Source: Beta vulgaris subsp. vulgaris (taxonomy: Eukaryota > Streptophyta > Magnoliopsida > Caryophyllales > Amaranthaceae). Taken from it: 64,000 nucleotides of DNA. Where the stretch lies: contig NC_079205.1 in the NCBI RefSeq assembly GCF_026745355.1, forward strand, positions 47,470,027-47,534,026. The letters are read 5' to 3'. A program made the translations under genes and the position numbers. The notes under the pieces are model-generated. The model was not told the origin of the DNA, made no database searches, and worked only from the letters and a program-made list of their open reading frames with translations. The number at the start of each line of letters is the position of its first letter. Within the stretch, counting starts at the first letter, position 1. Shown here one piece after another: positions 34,221 to 46,435 of this stretch.

Positions 34221-35500
34221 TCTTTAGTTGCTAATGAACAAACATATTGTAATGATGTTTGGGTTATTGATTTTGGAGCATTGTATCATATGAGTCCTCA
34301 TAGGGAGTGATTCACTACTTGTGAGCATGTAGATGGAGGTAATATTTCAATGGCTAACAGTGCAGTCTGCAAGATAATTGGAATAGGCTCTATCAAGATC
34401 CGGACACATGATGATATATTCTGCACTTTGCATAATGTCAGACATGTTGCACAAATGACCAAGAATTTGATTTCACTTAGTCTGTTAGACAGTAAGGGGA
34501 TCATTTTCAGAAGTGGGAGTGGAGATGTATATGTCTGCATGGCTTTAAAGGATGTATTGAAGGGGGTCAAGTGTAGTACTTTGTATGTTTTGCAGGGTCC
34601 TATTCTCTCAGGCTTAACTGTTGTTGCTTTGTCTGAAATTCAGAAGGAGGATATGACCAAGCTGTGGTACATGAGACTTGGGCATATAAGCGAGAGAGGG
34701 ATGCAAATCCTCTCTAAGGAAGATCTTTTGGGTGACCATAAGGTCACAGACCTTGAGTTTTGTGAGAATTGTGTTTTTGAGAAACTACATCGTAACAAGT
34801 TTTCTAAGGGCATTCATAGATTAAAAGGTACTTTGGATTATATCCACTCTGATTGTTGGGGTCCTTCACATGTGGAATCTTTGGGAGGTCACATGTATTT
34901 TGTATCCTTCATTGATGATTTTTAAAGAATGACTTGGTTAATTGTTATGAAGTCAAAAGGTGAAGCTTTCAAGAATCTAAAGTAGTGGAAGGCGTTGGTT
35001 AAAAATCAAACTAGGAAGAAGATCAAAAGGCTACAAACTGATAATGGTTTGGAGTTTTATTTGTCTGAGTTCGATGAATATGGAATAATGAAGGGATTGC
35101 TAGGCATCACACTGTAAGGAATACACCATAGCAGAATGGTGTAGCATAAAGAATGAATCAGATACTTCTGGAGAGAGCTCGGTGCATGCTATCTAATGCT
35201 GGGATGCCTTGAAGGTTTTGGGGAGAAGCCGTCAGTATAACATGCTATCTGATCAATCGTGGACCTCACTCTAGAATCAATCTCAAAACAAAATATGAGA
35301 TGTGGTCAGGTAATCTCGCAAATATCTTAGATATTCAAGTTTTGGGTTGTAATGTTTACTATCATGTAAATGAGGGTAAGTTGGAGCCAAGAGCTAAAAA
35401 GGGAGTGTTTGTAGGATATGAGGATGGGGTGAAAGGTCATAGAATTTGGTCCCCGTCTAAAGGTAGGGTTATATTGAGTAGAAATGTTATTTTTGATGAA
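34221..35500 (+). pseudogene. Copia element 2 protease and integrase
   Basis: WVIDFGALYHMSPH (about 34261-34302) is the protease active site, with Ser of D-S-G replaced by Phe, so it is inactive. Then LWYMRLGHISERGMQ with CENCVFEK (integrase zinc-binding HHCC), SDCWGPSHVESLGG, and in broken frames QTDNGLEF and QNGVA. Integrase would insert the cDNA. It ends with HRIWSPSKGRVILSRNV near 35490. Confidence 0.85.
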
Positions 35501-35732
35501 AATCTATGTTTAATCCTACTGTGAAGTCCATTGTTGTAGCAGATAGTGGTAGTGTTGATAAACATGTGGAAAACAAGTCACTCATGATGAGAGTGATTAT
35601 CAACACATTAATTCTGAAGCACCACAATCTTCAATATGAAATGAAGAGGCGCCTACCTTGCTCGGGAACGTCCTATGAGGACAAATTTTGGGGAACCCCC
35701 AAACAGGTATGGTTTAAAAGATATGATGGCTC

Positions 35733-37275
35733 ATGCACTGCAGGTTACTGAGGAGGTGGATGTCTATGAGCCATCTATATGCAGGGAGGCAGTTACATGT
35801 ACAAAGTCTAACCATTGAGATGGATTCACTCCACAAAAACGAGACTTGGGAACTTGTGCCTAAGCCTCAAGGGAGAAAAATTGTTACTTGTAAATGGGTT
35901 TTCAAAGAAAAGGAGGGGATAATATATGCAGAGGGGGTCAAGTATAAGGCTCGATTGGTTGCAAGAGGGTTCACACAAAGGGAGGGTGTAGACTACAATG
36001 AGTTTTTTTCAACTGTAGTCAGACATACTTCCATCAAGGTGCTACTAGCAATAGTTATATACATCTGGATTTTGAGCTTGAGCAGCTAGATGTGAAAACA
36101 ACTTTTCTATATGGAGAGTTGGAGGAGGAGATATACATGGCTCAACCAGATGGTTTCCAGGTTTCGGGGAAGGAAACTTGTGTTTGCGAATTGAAGAAGT
36201 CCTTGTATGGGCTAAAACAGTGTATGAGGCATTGGTACAAGAAATTCGATAGCTACATGATGAAGCTAGACTGCAACAGGAGTTCATATGATTGTTGTGT
36301 TTGTCACAACAAGTTGACAGATGGATCTTTCATCTTCTTAGTGTTGTATGTAAATGATATGTTGATACCTACTAAGAACAAGCTAAGTCAGATGTTCACG
36401 AGTTGAAGGAGCTTCTCAATGCTAAATTTGAAATGAAGGATTTGGGTGCAGCTCGGAAAATTTTGGGTATGGAGATTTATAAGTAGAGGGGTCATAAGAA
36501 GTTTTTCTTGTCACAAAAAGGCTACATTGAGAAGATATTGTCAAGGTTTGGCATGTCAACAACAAAACCTATAGATACTCCAAGTGCTTCCAATAATCAT
36601 TTGTCCGTTGCTTTTGCATCAAAAGGCTGCTGAGGAGAAAGAGTACATGAGTCGGGTTCCTTATGCTAGTGTAGTAGGGAGCTTGATGTATGCTATGGTT
36701 TGCACTAGGCCGAATCTTGCACATGCAGTTAGTGTTGTTAGTAGGTTCATGGGTTATCCTGGTAAGGAGCATTGACAGACAATCAAAAGAATCTTTAGGT
36801 ATCTTAGAGGTACGTCAGATGTTGGTCTCATTTATGGAAGTGATATGGCATGTTTAGTTACAGGTTTCTCTGTTCTGATTATGCTGGGGATGTGGATGGT
36901 AGGAGATTTATGACTGGTTATGTGTTCACTCTTGGTGCTTCTGTTGTGAGTTGGAAATTGACTTTACAGCCTATAGTGACTTTGTCTACTATTGAGGTAG
37001 AGTATATGGCCTTGACAGAAGCAGCTAAAGAGGGAATTTGGTTAAAGGGACTAGTCAGTGATTTGGGTCTACATCATGATCAGGCGACAGTGTATTGTGA
37101 CAACTTAAGTGCGATATGCTTGGCCAAGGATCAAGTTCATCATGAGAGGACTAAACATATAGATGTCAGGTATAATTTTATGAGGAGTGATACAAGATTT
37201 AAGGTGAAGAAGGTATGTATAGCTAATAATCCTGTTGATATACTCACCAAGTCGGTTCCGCGGAGTATCTTTTAA
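35733..37275 (+). pseudogene. Copia element 2 reverse transcriptase and RNase H
   Basis: RT: CKWVFKEKEG, KYKARLVARGFTQREGVDYN, KTTFLYGELEEEIYMAQPDG, LKKSLYGLKQC and LYVNDMLIPT, in which YVDD has become YVND. RNase H: SDYAGDVDGRRFMTGY, SWKLTLQPIVTLSTIEVEYM, VYCDNLSAICLAKD, HIDVRYNFMR. Frames are interrupted by stops (for example at 36087, 36404 and 36775). A truncated relative lies at 10465-10930. Confidence 0.9.
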
Positions 37276-37486
37276 CATTGTTTGAACATGCTCAATGTTC
37301 GTGATTGTTAGTTGCCCTTTGTGGGGGTAAGTCTGGTGCCCTTAGGGGATAATCTAGTGTCCTTAAAGGACAAATTTGGTCTCGTTGTCTTTCGGGGAAA
37401 ATATGTTTGCAGGGAGAATTAGGCGTTGTGATCAATGCATTTGTTATCTGGTTTATTATGAGAAGATTCAAGTCAAGGTGGAGATT

Positions 37487-37977
37487 TGTAGGAAATATAT
37501 GCCTTGAATCTTTTCGACGAAATGCGGTCAAAAAACATGTTCGCAGGGCCGCCCAATCGGGTCCGAGTGAATTGAAGATGTCCAGCAGGTTTCTTTGCAG
37601 AGTTCCCGATGTCATCAAGTGTGTTTGATTGATCGGCGTAGTTAGCGAATCACGACCGTGTGAGGTCGCCCGATCGGGCTCGCGTGCAATTCTGGGTTTG
37701 GGAAATTGGTCGCCTGATCGGGCGGTAGTTGGTTTTGACGCATACCGCATTTTTCTAAGCGGGGTATAAATAGGTTTTAAACCTAGTTGCTTTATACCAC
37801 GAATTAAGTCTTATTAGTTACTTTGTAACCTGGTTTTCATCATATCAATAAAATATTATCTCTCTCTGTCCGTGGATCTAGCCAATACTTTGTTGGTAAA
37901 GCACGTAAATCTGTTGTGCATGCATTTTTCTTTGTTTTGCATTCGATTATTTGTTATTTTTCACATCTGTTATAACA
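37487..37977 (+). repeat. 3' LTR of Copia element 2
   Basis: Same layout as the 5' LTR, with GCCCGATCGGGC at 37668-37679 and related copies near 37550 and 37702, TATA in GGTATAAATAGG at about 37760-37772. It differs from the 5' LTR by scattered substitutions and small indels. Confidence 0.88.
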
Positions 37978-38070
37978 TTTTTCTGTATAGTTATTATTTT
38001 ATAAAAAATAGAAAATGTTACGATACTTGTTAAGTTGTAATATGTTACTTTTGAATACTTTTCACACTTA

Positions 38071-38313
38071 GGGCATGTTCTCTTCGGCATAAAACAACTG
38101 AACTGAACTGAACTGAATTAACTGAACTGAATTGAACTGAACTGAAATAAATAGTGATATGTGAGTGTAAAAATATTGTCAAGAGCTGAACTGAACTGAA
38201 TTGAACTGATCTGAATTGAACTGAACTGAATTGAACTGAACTGAATTGAACTGAACTGAACTGAACTGAACTCAATTGAACTGAACTGAAAATAAGCTGT
38301 GGAGAACAGGCCC
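38071..38313. mobile_element. Tourist-like MITE with GAACTGAACT repeats
   Basis: Ends GGGCATGTTCTC and, inverted, GGGCCTGTTCTCC, flanked by TTA on each side (38068-38070, 38314-38316). The 243-bp interior is mostly GAACTGAACT repeats. Non-coding. Confidence 0.88.
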
Positions 38314-38316
38314 TTA

Positions 38317-38657
38317 ATAGTAGAAATCTATGATTACTTGTTAAAGTATGCAATTCGCAACTAGAAAGACAAGCATAAGACGAATAATTAAGAGGACATG
38401 TTATTTCCTATTATGCATAAAAATTATAAGCATTGTCAATGCAAAGATCGAAACAAGTGACTTCAAGCATGGATGTAGAAAACTTATCTACAATAATTAC
38501 CCTTTACCTCTTCGCCTTCTTCTTTGATCTTCTCTAATAACTCATGGACCACATCTCTCTTAAAAAGTACTTCTTATTCCCATATTAATCAAGAGAGTCT
38601 GACTTTCACTGATGTCATTATATTACATACGTTTGACCATTAATGTCTTAATTAGAT
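38317..38657. other. Intergenic, no gene seen
   Basis: AT-rich, featureless spacer between a MITE and the inverted LTR piece of Copia remnant 3. Confidence 0.4.
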
Positions 38658-38776
38658 TGTAAGAGAATGAGTAACTCCTTAGAGGAGGCGTAGCATATTA
38701 TTCACATTATATATCAATAGATCATACAACCCTACATAAATACCTACTTAACATAATTACATGAAGCTAAATAGGT
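38658..38776 (-). repeat. Inverted partial LTR of Copia remnant 3
   Basis: Read on the minus strand it is CCTATTTAGCTTCATGTAAT ... ATAATATGCTACGCCTCC, then CTAAGGAGTTACTCATTC and a terminal TTACA. The same sequence occurs in direct orientation at 40243-40358. So one LTR copy is reversed relative to the other and to the coding fragment between them. No primer-binding site lies next to it. Confidence 0.8.
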
Positions 38777-39234
38777 ACTCGTCGTTCCATCTCAGGTTTC
38801 TGTGTGTTTATTGGTGATAATCTTATATGTTGGTCTTCCAAGAGGCAGGCTACTTTGTCTCGATCTAGTGCAGAGGCTGAATATAGAGGTGTGGCTAATG
38901 TTGTTGCTGAGAGGACAACGATTTGTAATCTCTTGCAATTGCTTGAGCTACATTGTCCATTAAAGAAGGCTACAATGGTGTATTGTGATAATATTAGTGC
39001 TATTTATATGTCTCATAACCTCGTCCAACCCCAACGAACTAAGCATGTGAAAGTGGACATTCACTTTGTTCGTGAGAAGGTTCCTCTTGGTCATATTCAT
39101 GTTCTTCATGTGCCTTCCTCTTCTCAATTTGCAAATATCTTCACTAAGGGTCTTTCTCAACCCTTGTTTCCGAATTTTCATTCCAGTTTTGAGCATCCGT
39201 TCTCCTCTTGCTCCAACTTTGGGGTGTATTAGCG
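38777..39234 (+). pseudogene. Copia remnant 3, RNase H domain
   Basis: Reads GTRRSISGFCVFIGDNLICW, SSKRQATLSRSSAEAEYRGV, VYCDNISAIYMSHN, HFVREKVPLGHIHV and FANIFTKGL: the C-terminal two thirds of a Copia RNase H, close to that of Copia element 1. The frame from 38804 to 39232 is open and well conserved, so this copy is younger than element 1, but everything upstream (gag to RT) is absent. Confidence 0.88.
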
Positions 39235-39939
39235 TAAATATATTTAGGGTATGTTCTCTTCGGCATAAAACAGTTGAACTGAACTGAACTGAACTGATTG
39301 GAGCTGAACTGAACTGAACTGATTTAAGCTGAACTGAACTGAACTGAATAGAACTGAATTGAATTGAATTGAATTGAATTGAATTGAATTGAATTGAATT
39401 GAATTAAATTGAATGTAATAAATATATAAATAATATTTAAACAATAATACTATGAATATTAAATAATAATTATAATGATAAGTTATAATAATGAATAATA
39501 ATAATAATATTTTGGATATTTTTAAATGATAGTTATAAATAAATAATATTAATAATCATAAATTAATAATAATAATAATAATTGATGATAATAATGATAA
39601 TTAATAATAATTATTTTATATTATTTGTATTAATATATTAATACTTGATGATGATATATAATAACAATAATATCTAAGAAGTAAAGTAATATTACTATTT
39701 TAATAATTAGATTTAATAATATAATAATATTTAGTAATAATAATAATGATTGAGTTGGACCGCGAAAATTACATCATAAACCGTTTTGACGCGATTTGAT
39801 TGGTTTATGGGCTAAAGACCGTGGGTTTATTTTTGCTTTGACCTAAACCATGTTCCTCCTAATAATAATAGTAATGATAATGAGTAAAGCTATGATAAAC
39901 AAAATAATATACAGAAACAACAACAACAACAACAACAAC

Positions 39940-39989
<50 letters not shown>

Positions 39990-40011
39990 ATAGTAATGAT
40001 ATAGAAATAAA

Positions 40012-40075
<64 letters not shown>

Positions 40076-40358
40076 GAGTAATTAGTAATTGAACTGAACT
40101 GAACTGAGTAAATAGTAATTAATAATTATACCAACATAATAATAATATTTAACAAAATGGTTATAAAAGAATAGAGCTGAACTGAACTGAACTGATTGGA
40201 GCTGAACTGAACTGAAAGTAAGCTGGGGAGAACAGACCCTTAGTGTACCTATTTAGCTTCATGTAATTATGTTATGTATTTATGTAAAGTAGGTTGTACG
40301 GACTACTGATATATAATGTTAATAATATGCTACGCCTTATCTAAGGAGTTCTGTTACA
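39225..40358 (+). repeat. 3' LTR of Copia remnant 3, split by a Tourist MITE
   Basis: Starts TGTATTAGCGTAAATAT after a G-rich tract, is interrupted at 39247-40239 and resumes as GTGTACCTATTTAGCTTC, ending near CTGTTACA at 40358. Removing the MITE and one TTA gives an LTR of about 140 bp. Confidence 0.75.
39247..40239. mobile_element. Tourist-like element enlarged by microsatellites
   Basis: GGGTATGTTCTCTTCGGC on the left and GGGTCTGTTCTCCCC inverted on the right, with TTA on both sides (39244-39246, 40240-40242). The ends match the 243-bp element at 38071, but the centre has grown to 993 bp by GAATT (39357-39405), AAC, AAT (39940-40080) and AAAT repeats. Confidence 0.88.
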
Positions 40359-41263
40359 TTGATTATCTATTAGCAAAAGTTTAAAAAATTAATATCTTGA
40401 AAACATACGATGAACTAAACTTATCAAGCTTAACTTATAAGCTATGCTTCACAATTGATTGCTATAATATTTATAAACGCACGTATTCATGAAGTATGAA
40501 AGTTAACTTAATTCAATGCGATGTAGCATATATATGAACAAAAAGTTCACCATTGTTGGTGGATTAGACAGCATGAATCAAATCTATATAACTAACCAAT
40601 GAAATTCGTTTTAACATAGCTAGCACATATTCAGATATTCTCAAAGGCACAGTTGATTGCCTAATGTTTATATTGGTTAAACGAAAACATAGCAACCATC
40701 ATTCAGAACTGTACTCCAATTAATAGGAAAATGAACATCTTTTGGTATAAATTTTTTTTGTAGCAGTAGAGACTTTTTTCCTAGCTCCCTACATCATGAA
40801 TAAAGGTACGAAGAAGAAACACATTTATTCTGACTCTTACAATTACAAGAAAAACCAAATAAGAGTTGCATGCATGTATGTGGACATCAAAATTTCTTAC
40901 TTGGCCCTTGGATTAGTTCATATTTCTCAACGTCCGGCTAGGATTTATGGATCTAGCCTTCTGATATGCATTCAAGCTAATTAGTTAGTCACCTTTTCTT
41001 GAGCACAACCTTTCAGAAATATTCTTGTAGGAAAAAACAAAGCCCTAGAAAGTACTTGATAGTACTCATATTAAACTTTTGATGATACCTGATTTTAGTT
41101 CCTATATATGTGACTATGTGATGTTGAAATACACCAAAGCTTATTGTAACTTGGGCGATGGTCCCAATTTTATAGCCAATACACAAGTCCAAAAAAATGG
41201 AAGTTGATTATGAAAAACTGAAGGTTAAAGCATTTACTACACTAGCTCAGTCGATCACAACTT
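40359..41263. other. Intergenic, no gene seen
   Basis: No recognisable gene, RNA or mobile element. The frame at 40796-40984 has no motif. Confidence 0.45.
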
Positions 41264-41590
41264 GTGAGTTGTGATGTTCATGCAAACAAACTAAAGAAAA
41301 TGAAAAGAAAAAGTAAGATATTGAATTCGTCTAATATATATTCTGAGGGAATGCCACTCAGCCACTATATGAAATGGTACTTTTCAAACGTCAAAAAAGG
41401 GAAGAAAACGAAAATTTTCTGTACAAGATGCCCACTGTACAAAGGAAAAGTCCAAATCAAACAAATTTCTTTTGGGAAGATTACAAAATTTTACTTGGAG
41501 TTGAGACACTTGTGTAATCATAGACCGACCAACCGAATCTATAATGCAAACTGTCTAGTGCATTATTACGTGTTGATTTGTTTTTCATAA
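41264..41590 (+). CDS. Open frame of 108 codons, unrecognised
   Basis: The longest non-repetitive frame outside the transposons. The predicted protein is Lys/Arg-rich in its first third (KKMKRKSK) and contains two CxxC-like spacings (FCTRCPLYKG and a later Cys-His), but fits no family I know. There is no evident promoter or splice context. It may be chance or a decayed exon; I would not treat it as a gene without expression data. Confidence 0.15.
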   Translation: MSCDVHANKLKKMKRKSKILNSSNIYSEGMPLSHYMKWYFSNVKKGKKTKIFCTRCPLYKGKVQIKQISFGKITKFYLELRHLCNHRPTNRIYNANCLVHYYVLICFS

Positions 41591-41660
41591 TAATGAATTG
41601 AATCAAAATAATTCAGATAATTAGTTAGCTACCTTCTTGTTTATTTCATGTAATTGAATA

Positions 41661-41968
41661 CTCCCTCCGTTTTCTAAAAATCTTCCTTGTTACTGTTCCT
41701 ACACATACCAAGGAGGATCCATTTGTGTGGGATATGGGGTGGGTAAAGTAGGAGAGAGAAAGAGATTAAGATAAATAAACAAATAATAAGGGGTTAAAGT
41801 AGGAGAAAGAAAGAGAGTAAATTGAATTAATAATGTAATGGTGGACCATATGACAGGGACATGAGAGGGTAAAAAGGGAAAAAAATTCCAAATATGGAAT
41901 AAAGTAAAAAAGGTAAGATCTTTTGGAAACGCACGGAAAGAGGGAAGATCTTTAGAAAATGGAGGGAG
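41661..41968. mobile_element. Stowaway-like MITE, family B
   Basis: CTCCCTCCGTTTTCTAAAAATCTTCC and its inverse bound 308 bp, with TA on both sides (41659-41660, 41969-41970). Internal sequence follows the element at 20575-20892 throughout. Confidence 0.9.
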
Positions 41969-42194
41969 TATTATGTTAGTTTTAAATCAATGCTGTGATC
42001 AGAATAACCTATTGCTATTATATAGGGAATTGTTTCCACTATCCAATCCTATGCCGAATGAAAATTTTGAAGTCATCCTAGTTTTGGGTCATCAGAGTGC
42101 ATGTACACCGGAAGCTAATTTTGATTAACTGAAAGAATGTATAAACATAGATATAACTAGATTTAGATTCATTGAGAGTCTAGAGAATTTATTT

Positions 42195-43655
42195 TTGGGT
42201 TTTTGTGTAATCCAAGATGTTGATTTGTTGATCGAAATCTGTGCGGAGTTGCAACAGATATCAAGACTTCGTTTGCAATCACTTGAATTGAATCTGATTC
42301 TATTTCAAAACTACAAAAGATCAACAGACCCCCTTGTAGAAGACTGCATCAGATAGCGATGTGAAAAACGAGGGTTTTCAGAATTGTTAGATTTACTCAA
42401 CGATCGTGGTTTTGTCATATTAGAATTGTATTTATTTCATTTTAATATGTATTTGTTTAGTTTTGGCTTCTATTGTAGATGTCGTATGACTTTGAATCAA
42501 TGAATTAATGTTTATTTCACAAAATATGAATGTACAAGAATCATTTTAACCAGATACTATAAACATGTGTTTGGATCCTCTAGAGTTGTAAAATAACTCT
42601 ACAAGGTAGAGTTTGAGCAATATCAACCATTGAATAAAAAATCAATGGCTCATATATTCTCTTTCCAAAATTTCCTCTATTTTATCTCATCAAAATCCAC
42701 CCCTAAATCTTTCCACTCCACCAATATAAGCCTTTGATTTTAAAATGTATGGCTCAGATACAACTCTACCTTGTAGAGTTTCACTAAAACTCTAGAGGAT
42801 CCGGACTCTATAAACATACTAAAATATTTACTAATTAAATAAACTTTCAATTTTTGTATGGTAAGTTCGAAACTTGATTTTGACCTGACCATTGTAGACA
42901 TATAGTTAATTAATCAGATTTTACCATAAATAATCAAACCCAACTTTTAATAACCTAACTTATGCCTGAATCGAACATAAGAGTGGATGACCCAAATTAT
43001 CCCACAATACAATTTTACTCGATTTGAATAAAAATTGAAAAAGATTTATTCTCATAATATCTATACAAATATATTAAAAAGTGTTCTTAAACAAGTTTAG
43101 CCATTGTTCCTTTAGTTATTTCATTTCATGTCATCAACTTACATTAAAAAATAGAAACATATTACAATCCTTATAAGATTTAGCCTCGTGACCTCAAGTT
43201 CTCACCTCCAATATTAGCCCCTACCTCTAAAACCCACTATTATAAGCATTTCCATCCCTGACATGGCCTTAGAATTATGAGTGATGAGTCGCGAAATACA
43301 ATGTGCACTTTTTCTTAAAATTATAATCAATTTATTAATTTGAAGTCATACGACGTCTACAAAATAATTCAAAACTAACAATTACATATCAAATTGAATT
43401 CAAAATTATATTATACCAAAATCACGATCACTATACGATCTAATAATTCTGAAAACTCTCTTTCACATTGATGTTTGATACAGCCTCTACGAGCGGGTCT
43501 ATTCATCTATTTTAAATTGAACGTAGAACTTGATTTGATTCAACTGATTATAAGCGAAGAGTTGCTATGTCTTGTAAAACCGCACGAATTCTCATGAACA
43601 AATCAATTTGCAAAATCCCCAAACTCTCACAAGTAGATATATAAAACCCAATACC
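42195..43655. repeat. Large imperfect inverted repeat (two arms of about 350 bp)
   Basis: The arm 42195-42540 returns in reverse complement at 43305-43655. Shared blocks include TTTTCAGAATTRTTAGAT, GTCGTATGACTT and AGACCC with CTYGTAGA following. Identity looks like roughly 70-75 percent by eye. The 760-bp loop holds a Mutator-type MITE. This could be a large foldback transposon, a gene-fragment duplication in inverse, or a hairpin-RNA locus; no terminal duplication was found. Confidence 0.75.
42567..42807. mobile_element. Mutator-type MITE
   Basis: Inverted ends of nearly 50 bp share GGATCCTCTAGAGTT and ACTCTACAAGGTAGAGTT. The element is flanked by a perfect 10-bp repeat CTATAAACAT (42557-42566 and 42808-42817), fitting a 9-10 bp Mutator duplication. 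241 bp, non-coding. Confidence 0.85.
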
Positions 43656-43666
43656 TAGATAGATAT

Positions 43667-44665
43667 CACTACAAAAATTAGACCATTATAGAAATAAATT
43701 TTGGCAATGATTTTTAAAGTGTTGATAAAAAGCAACATAGATTATTTTTCGTTGCCTATAATAAAATGACAGATTTTTACTCTAATGTTCGAACAAATGA
43801 AAGCAACATATTTTTGATTTGTTGCTATTGGAAACTAGTTGTTTTACTATTGTTGTTAGATGACATCATAATTTCAATTTGTTGCCATTTAACAGCAAAC
43901 TACGGCAACAAATGTTTGATTCATTGACATCTAAAACAAGTAGTTTTACTATTTGTTGCTAAATGGCATCATATTTTTTGTTGCCATTTAACAGCAAACT
44001 ATGATAACCAATATATCATTTATTGACATTAAAAATAATTAATTTTACTATTTGTTGATATATACGACATCATATTTTTAATTTGTTGTCAATTAGAAAC
44101 AAATATGGAAAGAGATATCTAATTTGTTGTCGTTGGAATCAATATATCTTATTGTTTGTTGCTGAAATAACTATAGAATTTTTCTTGAATTGTTCCCCAT
44201 ATCAAAGAAAGATGAGTAGAAGTACCATCATATAAGCTAAATAAGTTCCTTATACTATTATCAATTGTAATTATCATGCAACATCCTTCAGACTTGTTAG
44301 TGAGGTCAAATGATTAATAGTTTGTTTCTATTTTTAGCAACCAAAGTTAATAAAGTTGTTGCTAATTTTAGCAACAAAATTTTTATAATGGATTGCCATA
44401 TGTAGGAACAATTGTTCTTTTTGTTGCTAGAGTTAGCAACAAATGCGCCAAACAGAGCAACCAATATGACAACAATATTTGAATGGATGCAATATGACAA
44501 TGAAATAGTTTTTATTTTAGTATATCTAAAATCATATGGCTACAAGCCTTTTATCAACAACTTTTTTTTGTTTATTTCATTTTATTGTCAACCCGAGTTC
44601 GCAACAAATTATTAATAAATAGCAACAATTTTTAATTGTTACTAGATTGATTTATTTTTGAAGTG
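43667..44665. mobile_element. CACTA-type MITE
   Basis: CACTACAAAAATTAG on the left and CACTTCAAAAATAAA inverted on the right, with a perfect 3-bp duplication TAT (43664-43666, 44666-44668). The 999-bp interior has repeated ATTTGTTGCYATTT and AACAGCAAACTA text in both orientations and no coding capacity. Confidence 0.85.
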
Positions 44666-44668
44666 TAT

Positions 44669-46118
44669 GACCCAAGATATAATTAAAACAACTCTCTAGC
44701 AGAAAGACTGAAGATTTATTGTAAACAAAGGCTTAGAAACAAAGAATAACGGGAATAAAGGGGCATCACTAAAAAAAGGTGGTGATGGTCCCTAGATTAA
44801 AAAAGAAAATTAGGGTTTTTAGATAGAAAAGAGAGAATGGAGTTTCGTTTTCTTAAAAAATTTCATCAAGATTTTCAATTATCTTTCCTAAAAATAAAAA
44901 TTAATTATCTCTAACAGATCTTTAGTAAGTCTACCATGTCTTATAAATTGTTAATGCATTTATATAGGTGACTCGTTTATTTTCCCTCTAAGTGAAATGA
45001 AAAAGACAAAAGTTCTATTGGAATTGTTACAATACCGTGCATACTATATTTTTCCGTAAAAGTAATTGAGATGTCTTCGAAATTAATTATTGATATGCTC
45101 CATGTTGTCCACAGGCAGACCACAGCACCTCAAAAGGGTACATAAACTTGTCAACTTGAAAGGCAAAATACAAGATACCTTGGCAAATTCCAGACTGGCC
45201 TTGCCATTTAGTTGCCAAACTAGAGGCATACAGCCTAAAACCGAATCGAAACTAAAAAAAAGGAGAGACTTTAATTTCCTTATTCCTCTTTTTTAAAAAT
45301 AAATGTTCCATTTTAATTTTTGCGCAATTTTCAAACTTTACTTTGATTATAATATTCTACATATGTATAAAATTCAATATTTGGTTGTTGAATTTGCCTT
45401 GACATATATCTACAAAACTAGTTTTAAATTAAACCGTGCAAAAGTCCACGAAAGGTTTTGTGTAGATATGTTTTTTTGGACACATACATAATGCACGACA
45501 AATGTTTTTCTTTTCTTAAGTAGTTGTTTTGATTCCAAATTTATTGAATCATAACTATTAGAATCCATGCACTTAAAATCAAAAGAATATAATATATATA
45601 GTTATATTACATAATATATAAAAATCCTTTGTTACAACATTTTGATTATTTTTTTTGTACATGATATATAAAAATCATTTGCCACAACAAAATCAATGCT
45701 TTGTACACATTTATAATCTTACAATTGTGATATATAAATTTATAAATACGTAAATGAAATAAAATACATCAAAATGTACGAGGACCTTTTGTTTTATAAA
45801 TTTGAGATTTTAGGATGTTTCTCCTGAAATCATGGTTCAAATATTAGCTCGTGATTTAATATTCTTATAATCAGATCGTGTATTAAGAATATATTTCAAA
45901 ATTGACTTATGACTCATGCGTTCAATGACTCGTGTAGCTAATATCGTGATGGAACATGTGACTAACCTTTTTTTTTAAACCAAAAATAATTGATTGAAGA
46001 AGCTTTCACCCTGCCTATTGCTTCATTCAGAGGCTCATACAAAATCACAATTTACACCAATACTTGCATTCAATCATGCAACCACTTCAACTCCCTTTTC
46101 TGTAGGCCCGCTCAATCC
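44669..46118. other. Intergenic, no gene seen
   Basis: AT-rich. Small frames at 45090-45296 and 45303-45491 have no recognised motif, and no transposon ends could be paired. Confidence 0.45.
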
Positions 46119-46435
46119 CTTTTTTTTTTGGTAGAATATAAGAGATTGTATTACCAAAATTGCAATCAAGATCCACCAATACAACAGACACAACCTCAAA
46201 ACACAGTCCAAACAAAAAATTAACTACAATACTCTACCACAACAACAAAAACAAAACAGGTTAAGTATTACAGGTACTCTCTAAGTTTTTAAGCTAGCTC
46301 AATTCATGACCAGCCCATTTATGATCCACTTTGCTCCTGATTCGTCTACAAACATCCCTCTTAATATTCTTCAGCACTACTTCAGGACGTGGTACTGCAT
46401 CATGCCAATAAGTAGTATTTATACTGTGCCACACA

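Larger units (their letters stand above)
32909..37977 (+). mobile_element. Copia element 2 with both LTRs, inactive
   Basis: LTRs of 471 bp (32909-33379) and 491 bp (37487-37977) both begin TGTAGGAA and end TTATAACA. Flanking 5-mers are TTGTT and TTTTT, a one-mismatch TSD. A primer-binding site follows the 5' LTR and a purine-rich tract (CAAGTCAAGGTGGAGAT) precedes the 3' LTR. The coding region runs gag, protease, integrase, RT, RNase H in Copia order but with many stops and frameshifts. The protein style is Tnt1/Tork-like (inference). LTR divergence points to an old insertion. Confidence 0.92.

Noticed and set aside
44412..44615. Small frames within the CACTA-type MITE
   Set aside because: They consist of the element's own ATTTGTTGC-type repeats and have no coding signal.
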